Shown here: positions 10,921 to 21,300 of the stretch, one piece after another
How positions within the stretch are numbered: position 1 is the stretch's first letter
Layout: every line of letters begins with the position of its first letter
Assembly: GCA_964035575.1 (NCBI GenBank)
Contig: OZ037915.1
Coordinates: 868,001-932,000 of the forward strand
Length of the DNA: 64,000 nt
Direction: 5' to 3'
Source: Rhynchopus sp. YZ270_cl-10
Lineage: Eukaryota > Euglenozoa > Diplonemea > Diplonemida > Diplonemidae
Translations under genes and position numbers: made by a program
The notes under the pieces: generated by a model
Database searches by the model: none
What the model was told of the DNA's origin: nothing
Seen by the model: only the letters and a program-made list of their open reading frames with translations

Positions 10921-11628
10921 GTGTACAAATAGTGATCCGTCGATGAGGTCCTGAAAGCGCAACAAAAACAATGTGAGGAGGGGGGTTTCGTTTATTGTGA
11001 CGTACGAGGGAAAGGAAAACACACCGGGGAAACAAAATTTGTGGAAAAATTCCTGATGAAGGGTGGTGTGTTTTGTCTTTCCCGTTCCAACCTTGAGCAA
11101 AGAGGTGATAAAAGCAAAAAATGGACCAAAGCATCTTATACTATCATCTACAGTAACCCCAGATCTCCCCATGTCGCAGCAAAGCTGCTTTAACAAGTTA
11201 ACTGGGGAAGGGATGGCCAGGAGTAGCAGCTCTTCGACTCAGAAGGAGCAAGGGTGTCGCAAAAAGGGTTTGGGGTTTGGAGGAGGAAAAGGGAGAACAC
11301 AGCTTGGTAAGTGGATATTGTAAAAATATGAAATACCCCCCCTTCTCTATTTATTCGTTGGTTGCTGTTTGTTGATCGTTGATTGGAGCTATCCTCGTCC
11401 GTACTTCAGGAAAATAAACAGTTATTTTTAGTTGGTTAAAACCCCTTTGGAGTCAAACCGCACCTCTGTTCTTTCGTTTTGTTCTTTTTGTTTTTTCAAT
11501 CCCCAAAAAACCCCGAAAACCCCCGAAAACCCGCGTCCTGAACTACGGTGGAGAGGTGGAACACAAACGGGAGACATCTGAAGAACGCGTGTCTCATTGC
11601 CACACGTATTGCATACTCGTACAAAAGA

Positions 11629-11677
11629 CAAGTTGAAAGAGAAAACGCCTCGCCTTATATCGGCGGACGCAGACACT
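11629..11677. repeat. Hairpin repeat, type B (divergent)
   Basis: AAGTTGAAAGAGAAAACGCC, then TCGCC and GGCGGACGCAGACAC. It was duplicated with the gene unit and recurs at 14413-14462. Confidence 0.55.
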
Positions 11678-11841
11678 GCTATTTGGCATGCACACCGTAG
11701 CCACTAGGGTGTGTAAAGAAACAACCCAAAAGACTGCAAATATTAAAATTCCCATTTTTGTCATTTCAGTTTGTGTGTAATGCAAGTACGTGACAGCGTT
11801 CTGTCGAAGTATTACGCTGGGTAGGTGACTCTTAACAGGAA

Positions 11842-13699
11842 TTACTTCAAATTCTCTAATTTCTCTAACACAGCTTTGCTGCATTTCTTCTTTCCGTGGA
11901 ATGTAGAAGGACAGCCACCAAGGAAATCCTTCCCCACCTCCAAGACATTACTCAAGGGAGAGAGATCAAGTTCTGTCAGCGAATAACACTGATACAGGAA
12001 ACTATCCTTAATCACTGTCACACTGAGCAAGCCAGCGAGATTAAGTTCTTCCAAAGCTGGACAGTACTGAAGGAAATAGTTATCAATCGCAGTTACTCTC
12101 ACAAAAGGAGAGAGATCAAGTTGTTTCAGAGAAGTACACCCGTTAAGGAACGCCTCCTCAATCGCTGTGACGCTACTCAAGGGAGGGAGATCAAGTTCTT
12201 TCAAAGATGTGCACCCTTTAAGAAAGTAGCCCCCAAATGAAGTGACACCACTAAAGGGAGAAAGATCAAGTTGTGTCAGAGAAGTGCACTCGTACAGGAA
12301 ACTACCCTGGATCACTGTGACCTTGCTCAAGGGAGTGAGATCAAGTTCTTTCAAAGCTTTGCAGCCCCGAAGGAACTGCATCCCAATTGAAGTGACACTG
12401 GTCAAACCAGAGATGTCAAGTACTTCCAAGCTGGTGCATTCCTGCAGAAATGCGTCCCCAATCGAAGCAATGCCAGACACAGCGCTGAGATCAAGACTCA
12501 CGAAAGCTGCTCCTGAGAAGAAGCGGTGTGGAATCGCAGTCGCAACACCTGCCTGAAGAAGCAAACAAGCCACCTTCGCATCCTTCACTTCCGCCAACCT
12601 CGCTGCTGTCAGGTTTCTCTCACCCAATGCATCAAGTGCTGCAATGGCCACCTGCTCCTTCGTCTGCTTCTGCACAATACTGTCAGCACTCAGCTGTGTG
12701 ATGTCCTCTCCTTCTCCCATCACCTCATCCCCGAAACACATCCCAAAGCTGTTTCCAGGCAACTTTGTTGCAGACGCCACCTTCCGGCGCAAGTCACAAA
12801 CCGTGTCATCCACACTCACCTCAATCAAGTGTTCCACTCCATCCACACCCTCCACAATCACAGGCACCACAAGTCCCAACCTCTGGCCAAGAGCGTCATG
12901 CACATCCGACACAGGCAGCGTCAGGGAAAACTCTGCGTGGGGGTATGCAGCACCCACAAGGCGGTGGCGGTCTCTGCACGCTGCCATGCTGTCGATGCTC
13001 CGCACAACGGCCTGCGACTCTGTTGCCGCACGCAGCGCCTGGTCGTCCCCAAGCAGGCACACCTGCTCGCACTCGTCAATCATGTGTTCTGCCTTCGCAA
13101 CAAACGTCTTCAGCGCACACACCTGCCCTGCAGCACTCAGTGCCTGTGTGAGGAAGCTCCGTGCCAACACCTCCTCACACACGACGTTGCTGCGCCACAC
13201 ATCCTCACCCATCAACAGGTGTCCGACGTGTGTCTGCAGGAGAAGGTCTTTGTACCTGGCCTCTGGGGGTTCGACTGCCTCAAGCACACAGCACTTCTCA
13301 TCTGCAGCAGCCCGCTGCTTCGTCAGGTCTGCCGCGTGTGAGCGCAGGATGCAGCTGGCGTGCAACGTACTCAGAGATTTCGATTGTGTTGTGTCCCACA
13401 TGTTCACGCGTCACACAGCGGACACAGATAATTGCGTCTCCACACGCAGGGTCTTCACAGACAAGGTGCAGCTTGAACTCTGGGTGCAGTGCACAGTTCG
13501 ACGATGCCCCGTACGAAGTGACAGAAGCAAGATGCATCTCACGGTCGCGTGGCCTTGCCCCTGGGTGCAAAGCTTCGAAGCAGGCAGGCTTGTCGCAGAA
13601 GAACAGTTCAATACAGTGTCCACACTGCAGCTGTGCAGGTGCCGAACAGTTCTCACACAAAGGCATCTGCGGCGCGGTGGGCTCCATGTCACAGACCAT
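11842..13699 (-). pseudogene. B-box/ubiquitin-like/LRR gene, frameshifted copy
   Basis: This is the paralogue of the intact gene at 14626-16485. The ATG at 13699 opens the zinc-finger part (MVCDMEPTAP...). At about 13354 the sequence lacks two bases (GC) present in the other copy. The zinc-finger frame therefore runs into the wrong frame after EISEYVARQ and stops at 13298, while the LRR frame downstream stays open to the stop at 11842. The LRR half is free of stops and only modestly diverged, so the break looks recent. A sequencing error or an unrecognised intron could mimic it. The LRR tail reads SKAVLEKLENLK, against SKVVLKNLENLK in the intact copy. Confidence 0.75.
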
Positions 13700-14412
13700 G
13701 TTGTGTCCTTCAAAGCAAGGGGAGGGGAGGGAAGGGAGGGTCTCTGTGGGTTGTGGTGCCGTGAATGCTATGAACCCCCCTCGCCACCATACACCATGCG
13801 CACACCTACCTGCACTTCCCTACCCTCACAACCGAACTCCTCGCCCACCTCAAAGCAACATGCCTCCTCACAGAGGCTGCAGCACTATCACCACTACCCG
13901 AAGGGGTGCAAGCTGAGACTCCAGAACCAAGAAGCGTCCAACGAGAACCCCACCAACCCAGCAAGCGTACTCCTGCACTGCCGCATGGAGAGAATAGACA
14001 CCGCAAGGAAGGGGATTCGAGGGTGATGAAGTGGATGCAAAGAGAAGGTGTGGACTCTTTTTTGTTATCTACACGAGGGGGTGGTGTCTTGGCTTTCAAG
14101 AAGGCAGCAGGAAGGTGTGGCAAAAGAGGGGAAAAGAGAACGAAGAGGGGCATGTGGGGTGTCTTATGTAAGAGATCTTTACGTTGTCTTTGCCATGAGG
14201 ATGGGGAAGGGAGCACTGAAGGGTTAGAGCTTTTCGGTCTTGTTTGTTTTATGTTTTTAGTTTTTCTTTGTTTTGTTCTTTTGTTTTTTTCAAACCCCAA
14301 AAGACCCGAAAACCCGCATCCTGAACTACGGTGGAGAGGTGGAACACAAACGGTAAGACATCTGAAGAACGCGTGTCTCATTGCCACACGTATTGCATAC
14401 TCGTACAAAAAG

Positions 14413-14462
14413 ACAAGTTGAAAGAGAAAACGCCTCGCCTTATGTCGGCGGACGCAGACACT
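14413..14462. repeat. Hairpin repeat, type B (divergent)
   Basis: Duplicate of the hairpin at 11629 carried by the second unit; one base differs in the loop region (TATGTCGGCGG). Confidence 0.55.
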
Positions 14463-14625
14463 GCTATTTGGCATGCACACCGTAGCCACTAGGGTGTAAA
14501 GAAACAACCCAAAAGACTGCAAACATTAACGTTCTCGTTTCTTTGCATTTCAGTTTGTGATCCATGCAGGTACGTGACAGCGTCCTGTTGAAGTATTCCG
14601 CTGGGTAGGTGACTCTTTTCCAGAA

Positions 14626-16485
14626 TTACTTCAAATTCTCTAAGTTCTTCAACACAACCTTGCTGCAGTTCTTCTTGCCGTGGAAAGTAGAAGGACAGAA
14701 ACCAAGGAATCTCTGCCCTACCTCCAAGACATTACTCAAGGGAGAGAGATCAAGTTCTGTCAGCGAAGTGCACTCGTGCAGGAAATTATCCTTAATCACT
14801 GTCACACTTCGCAAGCCAGAGAGATTAAGTTCTTCCAAAGCTAAACAGTACTGAAGGAAATAGGGATGAATCACAGTCACTCTCGCAAAAGGAGAAAGAT
14901 CAAGTTGTTTCAGCGAACAGCACCCGTTAAGGAACGCCTTCTCAATCGCTGTGATGCTACTCAAGGGAGTGAGGTCAAGTTCTTTCAAAGATGTGCACCC
15001 TTTAAGAAAGAAGCTCCCAACCGAAGTGACACCACTAAAGGGAGAGAGATCAAGTTGTGTCAGAGAAGTGCAGTCGATCAGGAACTGATCTTGAATCACT
15101 GTGACCTTGCTCAAGGGAGTGAGATCAAGTTCTTTCAAAGATCTGCAGCCCCGAAGGAACTGCATCCCAATTGAAGTGACACTGGTCAAACCAGAGATGT
15201 CAAGTACTTCCAAGCTGGTGCAATCCTGCAGAAATGCGTCCCCAATCGAAGCAATGTCAGACACAGCGCTGAGATCAAGACTCACGAAAGCTGCTCCTGA
15301 GAAGAAGCGGTGTGGAATCGCAGTCGCAACACCTGCCTGAAGAAGCAAACAAGCCACCTTCGCATCCTTCACTTCCGCCAACCTCGCTGCTGTCAGGTTT
15401 CTCTCACCCAATGCATCAAGTGCTGCAATGGCCACCTGCTCCTTCGTCTGCTTCTGCACAATCCTGTCAGCACTCAGCAATGTCATGTCCTCTCCTTCTC
15501 CCACCACCTCATCCCTGAAACACATCCCAAAGCTGTTTCCAGGCAACTTTGTTGCAGACGCCACCTTCCGACGCAAGTCACACACCGTGTCATCCACACT
15601 CACCTGAAGCAAGTGTTCCACTCCATCCACACCCTCCACAATCACAGGCACCACAAGTCCCAACCTCTGGCCAAGAGCGTCATGCACGTCTGACACGGGC
15701 AGCGTCAGGGAAAACTCTGCGTGGGGGTATGCAGCACCCACAAGGCGGTGGCGGTCTCTGCACGCTGCCATGCTGTCGATGCTCCGCACAACGGCCTGCG
15801 ACTCTGTTGCCGCACGCAGCGCCTGGTCGTCCCCAAGCAGGCACACCTGCTCGCACTCGTCAATCATGTGTTCTGCCTTCGCAACAAACGTCTTCAGCGC
15901 ACACACCTGCCCTGCAGCACTCAGTGCCTGTGTGAGGAAGCTCCGTGCCAACACCTCCTCACACACGACGTTGCTGCGCCACACATCCTCACCCATCAAC
16001 AGGTGACCGACGTGTGTCTGCAGGAGAAGGTCTTTGTACCTGGCCTCTGGGGGTTCGACTGCCTCAAGCACACAGCACTCCTCATCTGCAGTAGCCCGCT
16101 GCTTCGTCAGGTCTGCCGCGTGTGAGCGCAGGATGCAGCGCTGGCGTGCAACGTACTCAGAGATTTCGATTGTGTTGTGTCCCGCATGTTCACGCTTCTC
16201 ACAGCGGACACAGATCATTGCGTCTCCACACGCAGGGTCTTCACAGACAAGGTGCAGCTTGAACTCTGGGTGCAGTGCACAGTTCGACGATGCCCCGTAC
16301 GAAGTGACAGAAGCAAGATGCATCTCACGGTCGCGTGGCCTTGCCCCTGGGTGCAGAGCTTCGAAGCAGGCAGGCTTGTCGCAGAAGAACAGTTCAATAC
16401 AGTGTCCACACTGCAGCTGTGCAGGTGCCGAACAGCTCTCACACAAAGGCATCTGTGGTGCGGTGGGCTCCATGTCACAGCCCAT
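14626..16485 (-). CDS. B-box zinc-finger, ubiquitin-like, leucine-rich-repeat protein
   Basis: 619 residues, intronless, start MGCDMEP. The N-terminus has a Cys-rich finger (C15, C18, C26, C29, C35, C40). A B-box-like finger follows (C69, H72, C81, C86, C92, C95, H100, H103). A helical region then resembles the coiled coil after B-boxes in TRIM proteins. Around residues 260-350 a beta-grasp-like stretch (VSVDDTVCDLRRKVASATKL) looks ubiquitin-like. The C-terminal third is at least eight repeats of about 24 residues (SLKELDLTPLSKVTVIQDQF pattern), matching BspA-type LRRs. No RING finger is present, so ligase activity is not supported. A role in recognition or adaptor binding is inference. The tandem copy suggests an expanding family. 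Confidence 0.85.
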   Translation of the reverse strand: MGCDMEPTAPQMPLCESCSAPAQLQCGHCIELFFCDKPACFEALHPGARPRDREMHLASVTSYGASSNCALHPEFKLHLVCEDPACGDAMICVRCEKREHAGHNTIEISEYVARQRCILRSHAADLTKQRATADEECCVLEAVEPPEARYKDLLLQTHVGHLLMGEDVWRSNVVCEEVLARSFLTQALSAAGQVCALKTFVAKAEHMIDECEQVCLLGDDQALRAATESQAVVRSIDSMAACRDRHRLVGAAYPHAEFSLTLPVSDVHDALGQRLGLVVPVIVEGVDGVEHLLQVSVDDTVCDLRRKVASATKLPGNSFGMCFRDEVVGEGEDMTLLSADRIVQKQTKEQVAIAALDALGERNLTAARLAEVKDAKVACLLLQAGVATAIPHRFFSGAAFVSLDLSAVSDIASIGDAFLQDCTSLEVLDISGLTSVTSIGMQFLRGCRSLKELDLTPLSKVTVIQDQFLIDCTSLTQLDLSPFSGVTSVGSFFLKGCTSLKELDLTPLSSITAIEKAFLNGCCSLKQLDLSPFARVTVIHPYFLQYCLALEELNLSGLRSVTVIKDNFLHECTSLTELDLSPLSNVLEVGQRFLGFCPSTFHGKKNCSKVVLKNLENLK

Positions 16486-17045
16486 GTTGTGTCCTTCAAA
16501 GCAAGGGGAGGGGAGGGAAGGGAGGGTCTCTGTGGGTTGTGGTGTCGTGAATGCTATGAACCCCCCTTGCCACCATACACCATGCGCACACCTACCTGCA
16601 CTTCCCTACCCTCACAACCGAACTCCTCGCCCACCTCAAAGCAACATGCCTCCTCACAGAGGCTGCAGCACTATCACCACTACCCGAAGGGGTGCAAGCT
16701 GAGACTCCAGAACCAAGAAGCGTCCAACAAGAAACCACCAACCCAGCAAGCGTACTCCTGCACTGCCGCATGGAGAGAATAGACACCGCAAGGAAGGGGA
16801 TTCGAGGGTGATGAAGTGGATGCAAAGAGAGGGTGTGGACTCTTTTTTGTTATCTACACGAGGGGGTGGTGTCTTGGCTTTCAAGAAGGCAGCAGGAAGG
16901 TGTGGGGAAAAGAGGGAAAAGAGAACGGAGAAGAGGGGCACGTGGGGTGTCTTATGTAAGAGATCTTTACGTTGTCTTTGCCATGAGGATGGGGAAGGGA
17001 GCACTGAAGGGTTAGAGCTTTTCGGTCTTGTTTGTTTTTTTATGT

Positions 17046-18375
17046 TATTTTTGTTCGTTGTTGTGTCGACAATCACCTAGCTAGTGCAGGCTTTTTGTAC
17101 TTAATGTCGCCCGAAGGTTCTTGTACTTCAAAGATATAGACGCAAGTCATCTTCAACTCTGGAAAGTAGCTTTTATTTGTTGTGTATGCATGCGAATGCT
17201 GTGAAAAGCACAACGTTGCATCGTCATCTTTATTTTTACATTTTGAAAAAATAAGAAAGAAAAAAAAGAGAAAAAAACAGTCAGCCATCAATGCCCGCAG
17301 CCGTCACCTCTCCTATCTCCCGTGCGCCCTTCCCCCCCACGCCCAAATCATTCAGGTAACGAACAGATCAGGTGAAACACCAGAACAGCTACTCCTGGCA
17401 GGAGGCAAGAGAGATTTGGGCTGTTGTGAAATACACTTTCTTTTTCGTTTTCTTTGATAAATTGTTGGAGTAGTGTAGTTGCCACAGTTGTGCAATCTCC
17501 ACTGTCCAATCTTTATCTGGTGTTCCACAAAGACCAAAAAATGTCAAAAGAAAAATACCTTCCTACAGAACTAAAAATTCTGGAATTAAAGACGAATTGT
17601 TCAGAGAGGTAAGGCCTCTGTCCGTCACCATAGCCTCCATTGGCCATACCGTACTACATCCTTGGACGCAACAAGCATCATTGCCTGTCTTGTGTTGCAT
17701 TTCTTCTTTTTGCGCTGTTTTGTGCCGCCTTTGTTTTATTGTCAACACCAACAAAAACAAAGAGAAGCTGAAAGAGCAAAAAAAAAAAACTAATCAAAAG
17801 CTGACAAAAAAATACACACAAAAAAATTGGAATACCGCCCCGCCCGAACCCCATATTCTGACCCCCCTCCCCTTCCCTTATCCCTTCCCCCATTTTGTTT
17901 AATGGTATGGTTCTACGAACACTACTCCTGTTAGAAAAACGTTGTGGTGTAGGAAACAAATATCCCGTTTTTTTGTTACACACCACACCCTCAGTTCGCA
18001 AACAACCGTCTGCCACACCTCCCCATTTGTTTTGGCACAAAAGTTACTTACAATTGTTTCTTTGCTGTTGAAAGCATCGACACAAAACAAAACAAAACAA
18101 TAAGCAAGAGACCATGAGATGCAAGCCCCATGCTTGAGCACCTTCATTTATAAAAATAAAAAAATCACAAAAATTGCTCTTTGGCCTTTTTCTCCACTTC
18201 AGACCCATTATTTTGCGTTTCATTTGCTGCAACTTTTTGGACGACACAACCCGCCACCTTTATCGCCTCCCCCCTCCGATGGGGGTTTTCCCTATTCGTC
18301 TTTTTTCTCGCTTTGCACCGACCCAACTGTGCTTCTGGGTGCGCCTTCTTCATCACCACAAAGCACCACCACCCC
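17046..18375. other. Intergenic region
   Basis: No supported gene. It holds a copy of the TCGACAATC repeat from about 17060 and a type D2 hairpin at 17455-17503, with A-rich and C-rich stretches between them. It is the downstream region of the poly(A) polymerase gene. Confidence 0.5.
17455..17503. repeat. Hairpin repeat, type D2
   Basis: GATAAATTGTTGGAGTAGTG, then TAGTTGCCACAGTTGTGCAA and TCTCCACT. AGTG-AG-TTGC pairs with GCAA-CT-CACT across the loop, with one mismatch and one bulge. Confidence 0.65.
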
Positions 18376-21300
18376 TCACGCATTGGGAGTAGGGGTGGAC
18401 TGGGTGTCGGTCTGCATGGGTTCAGCCGAGGAGGTGGATGTCTGTGTCGACTCACCTGGGGCACATGGGGCACGTGGTGGGGAGGTCCCTTCTCCCATAT
18501 CGTCAGCTGCGGACGACGTGCCTGAGGGTTGCATAGGGAGACTGCCGTCGGTGTCGGTGCGTGCGCGTGCACGCTTGAGCTCGCGCGCCTCCTCGCGTGC
18601 CTTGCGCTTTGCCCCAGCGCGTGCCTGGTAGTCTGTCTCCTTCTTGCGGATCTCTGCAACGACCTGAGGAGGCATCACCCATTCAGGGATTTGGCTTCTG
18701 TAGAAAGGAACGAAAGTGAAGTTGATAGTGTAAACAAGAAAAAAGGGGGTGAAAACTTCGGAGAAGTTGTGTAGGGGGGGAAATATCGGGGTCTTTTGTG
18801 CGCCCAAAGCTGAAAAGATGGGGAGAAAAAAATGTGTCAAACTGAAGTATGGCTGTTGTGGTTAATTGAGTGCTCAAATAAACAAGCAAGCTTCTGTATT
18901 TTTTTTTCAATCCGTGTACGGAGCGGTGCCTCCAATCTTTTTAGAATAGACAACAAGTCGTATCAAAATGAAAAAAGCCAGGGGATATGAGTGGGGCTTT
19001 CGAGGGGTAAGGGAGTACAAGGGGAGCATACCTTTTGACAATAGTGATGCTCGGGGTGAGCATCTTGTCGGTCTTCCCCACCCAGAGCAGCTGCTGGCTG
19101 TAGAGAGAGAGAGATGAAGGAGAGAGGTGGTGGACAGTCTTCGTGCCAACCCTTAAAAAAAAGTGCCGAAAAAAAAACTACGTCTAAAAAGTCAAAGTGA
19201 AACCCGAAAATGCAAAATAAATTGCCACAAACCACATCTTTTTTTCTCCCCTTTCTGCTACCCCCTCTACATACTAGAACTGCATAATCGCCCCTTCGAA
19301 GTCGACGATCTGACGGGAATGCCCTTCATCCACTCTGTGTGTTGTGTGTTGTGTTGTGTGTGGTATTTTTTACAATATTGTATGGCTGGCAGGTTGCAGC
19401 AGTGCAAACTAAACATTTTTTGTTGTGTCGGCAATCGCCTAAGGACCCGCTTGGGGAAGGGTTTTTTTTTGTAGTTTCGACAACCTGTCGGAAGGGTTCA
19501 CAAAGTCGCCCCCCCTTTTTAAAAAAAAAATACATACGACTGTTCACCCGACCCGATCCCAATGTAGAACATCCCATTGACCGTGCCTTCCCCTTGCATA
19601 TCCTCTGGGCTGTGTGGTGTTGCGGGTTGCGGGGAGTTGTCGCCGTCTGCTGTGGGTGTTGCACAGGCTTCTTCGTGCGTAGCGTCGACGGTGGGGGGTG
19701 GTTCGAGCTGCTGGAAGAGCTCTGGCCAGGTGCGCAGCTCTAGCATGTCTGATGTCTTGGCGATTTCGTGGAGCTCTGAGTACTGAGGCCAGCTGTCCAG
19801 TAGCTGGACCAAATGCCTTACCTTGCTCTCGACAAACGCCACCCAGGAGTTGAATGACGAGTTGTCCAGCGCACTGACCGAAATCTGTACGAATGCACGG
19901 TACGTCAAGAAAAACTCATTCACCTCCCACAGCGGCGTCCAGTCCGTGATCTGCCCGCCCCCCACCTTCTCCTGCTGCTCCAACACCTCATCCCCCCTCG
20001 CAAACTCTTGACACAACGTGCTGATCGTACTTCTTGATATATTATAAGAGCTGTTCATATACGGCGGCATAGGGGTGATGACCGGCATGAGCTCGTACTG
20101 TGCGGTTTTTCTGTCCCAGGATTTCTTGCCAATTTCCGTCGCGACCTCTAAACTGCGTGTCAAATACACCGGGTTGTTCGACCCATCCTCCTTAACATTC
20201 GCACGGTAGTGTCTAAAAAAGTTACGCAGGACCACAGAAGGCGGGCTCTTCGGGAAAAGCTGGCATATTGCTGCAGTCATAATAGCCCATGCTACACCAC
20301 CAGGGAATCCGTAGATGTTTCCGTAGATGCCACGGTCTGAGAGGGGGAGGGATGGAGAGAGAGGGAAATGAAGTGCAAAAGCGGGGGGGAAAGGATCGCA
20401 AGATGTCTCTTGAGTCGTGTCAAATTGCTTTTGATCGTAGAAGCAGTAGGTATAAAGAACCATATCTGGGTATAATCTTGGGAGGGAGGGATTTGTGGTG
20501 GTGGGTGGTCGTGCTGCATACTCTTGGCCCAGAGCTTGATGCCTCGCAAAGCAGTTCTGAAGGTGTCAACGCATGGGACGCAGCGGAGCAGCTTCTCGGC
20601 AACGCGTGTTCCGTTGATGCTTCGTTGCGACGCATCGTCAAGGTTTCTAAGCAGCGAGTCAGCTCCAATGTTGAACGGCGGTGAAGGGGGGATCTGTGCA
20701 ACAAAAGGTAAACAAAAGAAAAAGTGTGTTGTTTGGTTCTGGGGCAACATAAAGTCGGCGTGCAATGAGAGTTGCTATTTTTTTAGCAGGGAAGGGGGTA
20801 TAGCAAATCGTTTGTTTTTGATGAACCTAAGCCTCTCTATGCTTCGTCTAAAAACAAAGCACTGTCTGTTTTTATTCTATTTGCCAAAGACAAATTTGGT
20901 CTTTAAAAATAGTAACTCTGATAGGTAAGTAAAAGGGGGAAAAAAAGGTTTTTTCGTTGATTGCACAATTACCCTGTTGGAGGGGGGTGATTGGCGACCG
21001 TATCTGAGGAACTATTTCTCCTTTTAAGCTACGCTTGTAGGTATAAAAAAAATAAAGGGGCAAATTGCGATAACACGTATACTTTTTGTTTCCATTTGCG
21101 ATAACACGTACACAAAAAGTATACGTGTTATCGCGAAAAAGTGTACGTGTTATCGCGAAAAGTGGTCAAAAAAGTATACGTGTTATCGCGAACAAAAATG
21201 TACGTGTTTCCTTCTTCTAAGGTGCTCGCTCTCCATACCTAGACCCTCGAATTTTTTTTTTTGGGCCCCAAAAATGGCTAATTTCGACGATTTGAGGCCA

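Larger units (their letters stand above)
10850..11841. other. Intergenic region
   Basis: No supportable gene. The minus-strand upstream region of the coiled-coil gene starts here, with a C/T-rich tract at about 10875-10920. The first tandem-duplication unit begins near 11500. A divergent type B hairpin sits at 11629-11677. Confidence 0.5.
11500..14270 (-). repeat. Tandem segmental duplication, copy 1
   Basis: A unit of about 2.8 kb with a whole B-box/LRR gene and its flanks. It is repeated almost identically at 14290-17045, an offset of about 2785 bp. The shared flanks include a type B hairpin and the motif GGCATGCACACCGTAGCCAC. Confidence 0.9.
14290..17045 (-). repeat. Tandem segmental duplication, copy 2
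   Basis: Second unit of the 2.8-kb duplication, carrying the intact B-box/LRR gene. The copies differ by scattered substitutions and small indels; most changes fall in the LRR repeats. Confidence 0.9.

Noticed and set aside
12526-14026. Plus-strand frames of 250-460 residues opposite the B-box/LRR gene
   Set aside because: Shadow frames opposite a recognised gene; no domain, and they recur identically in both duplicated units.
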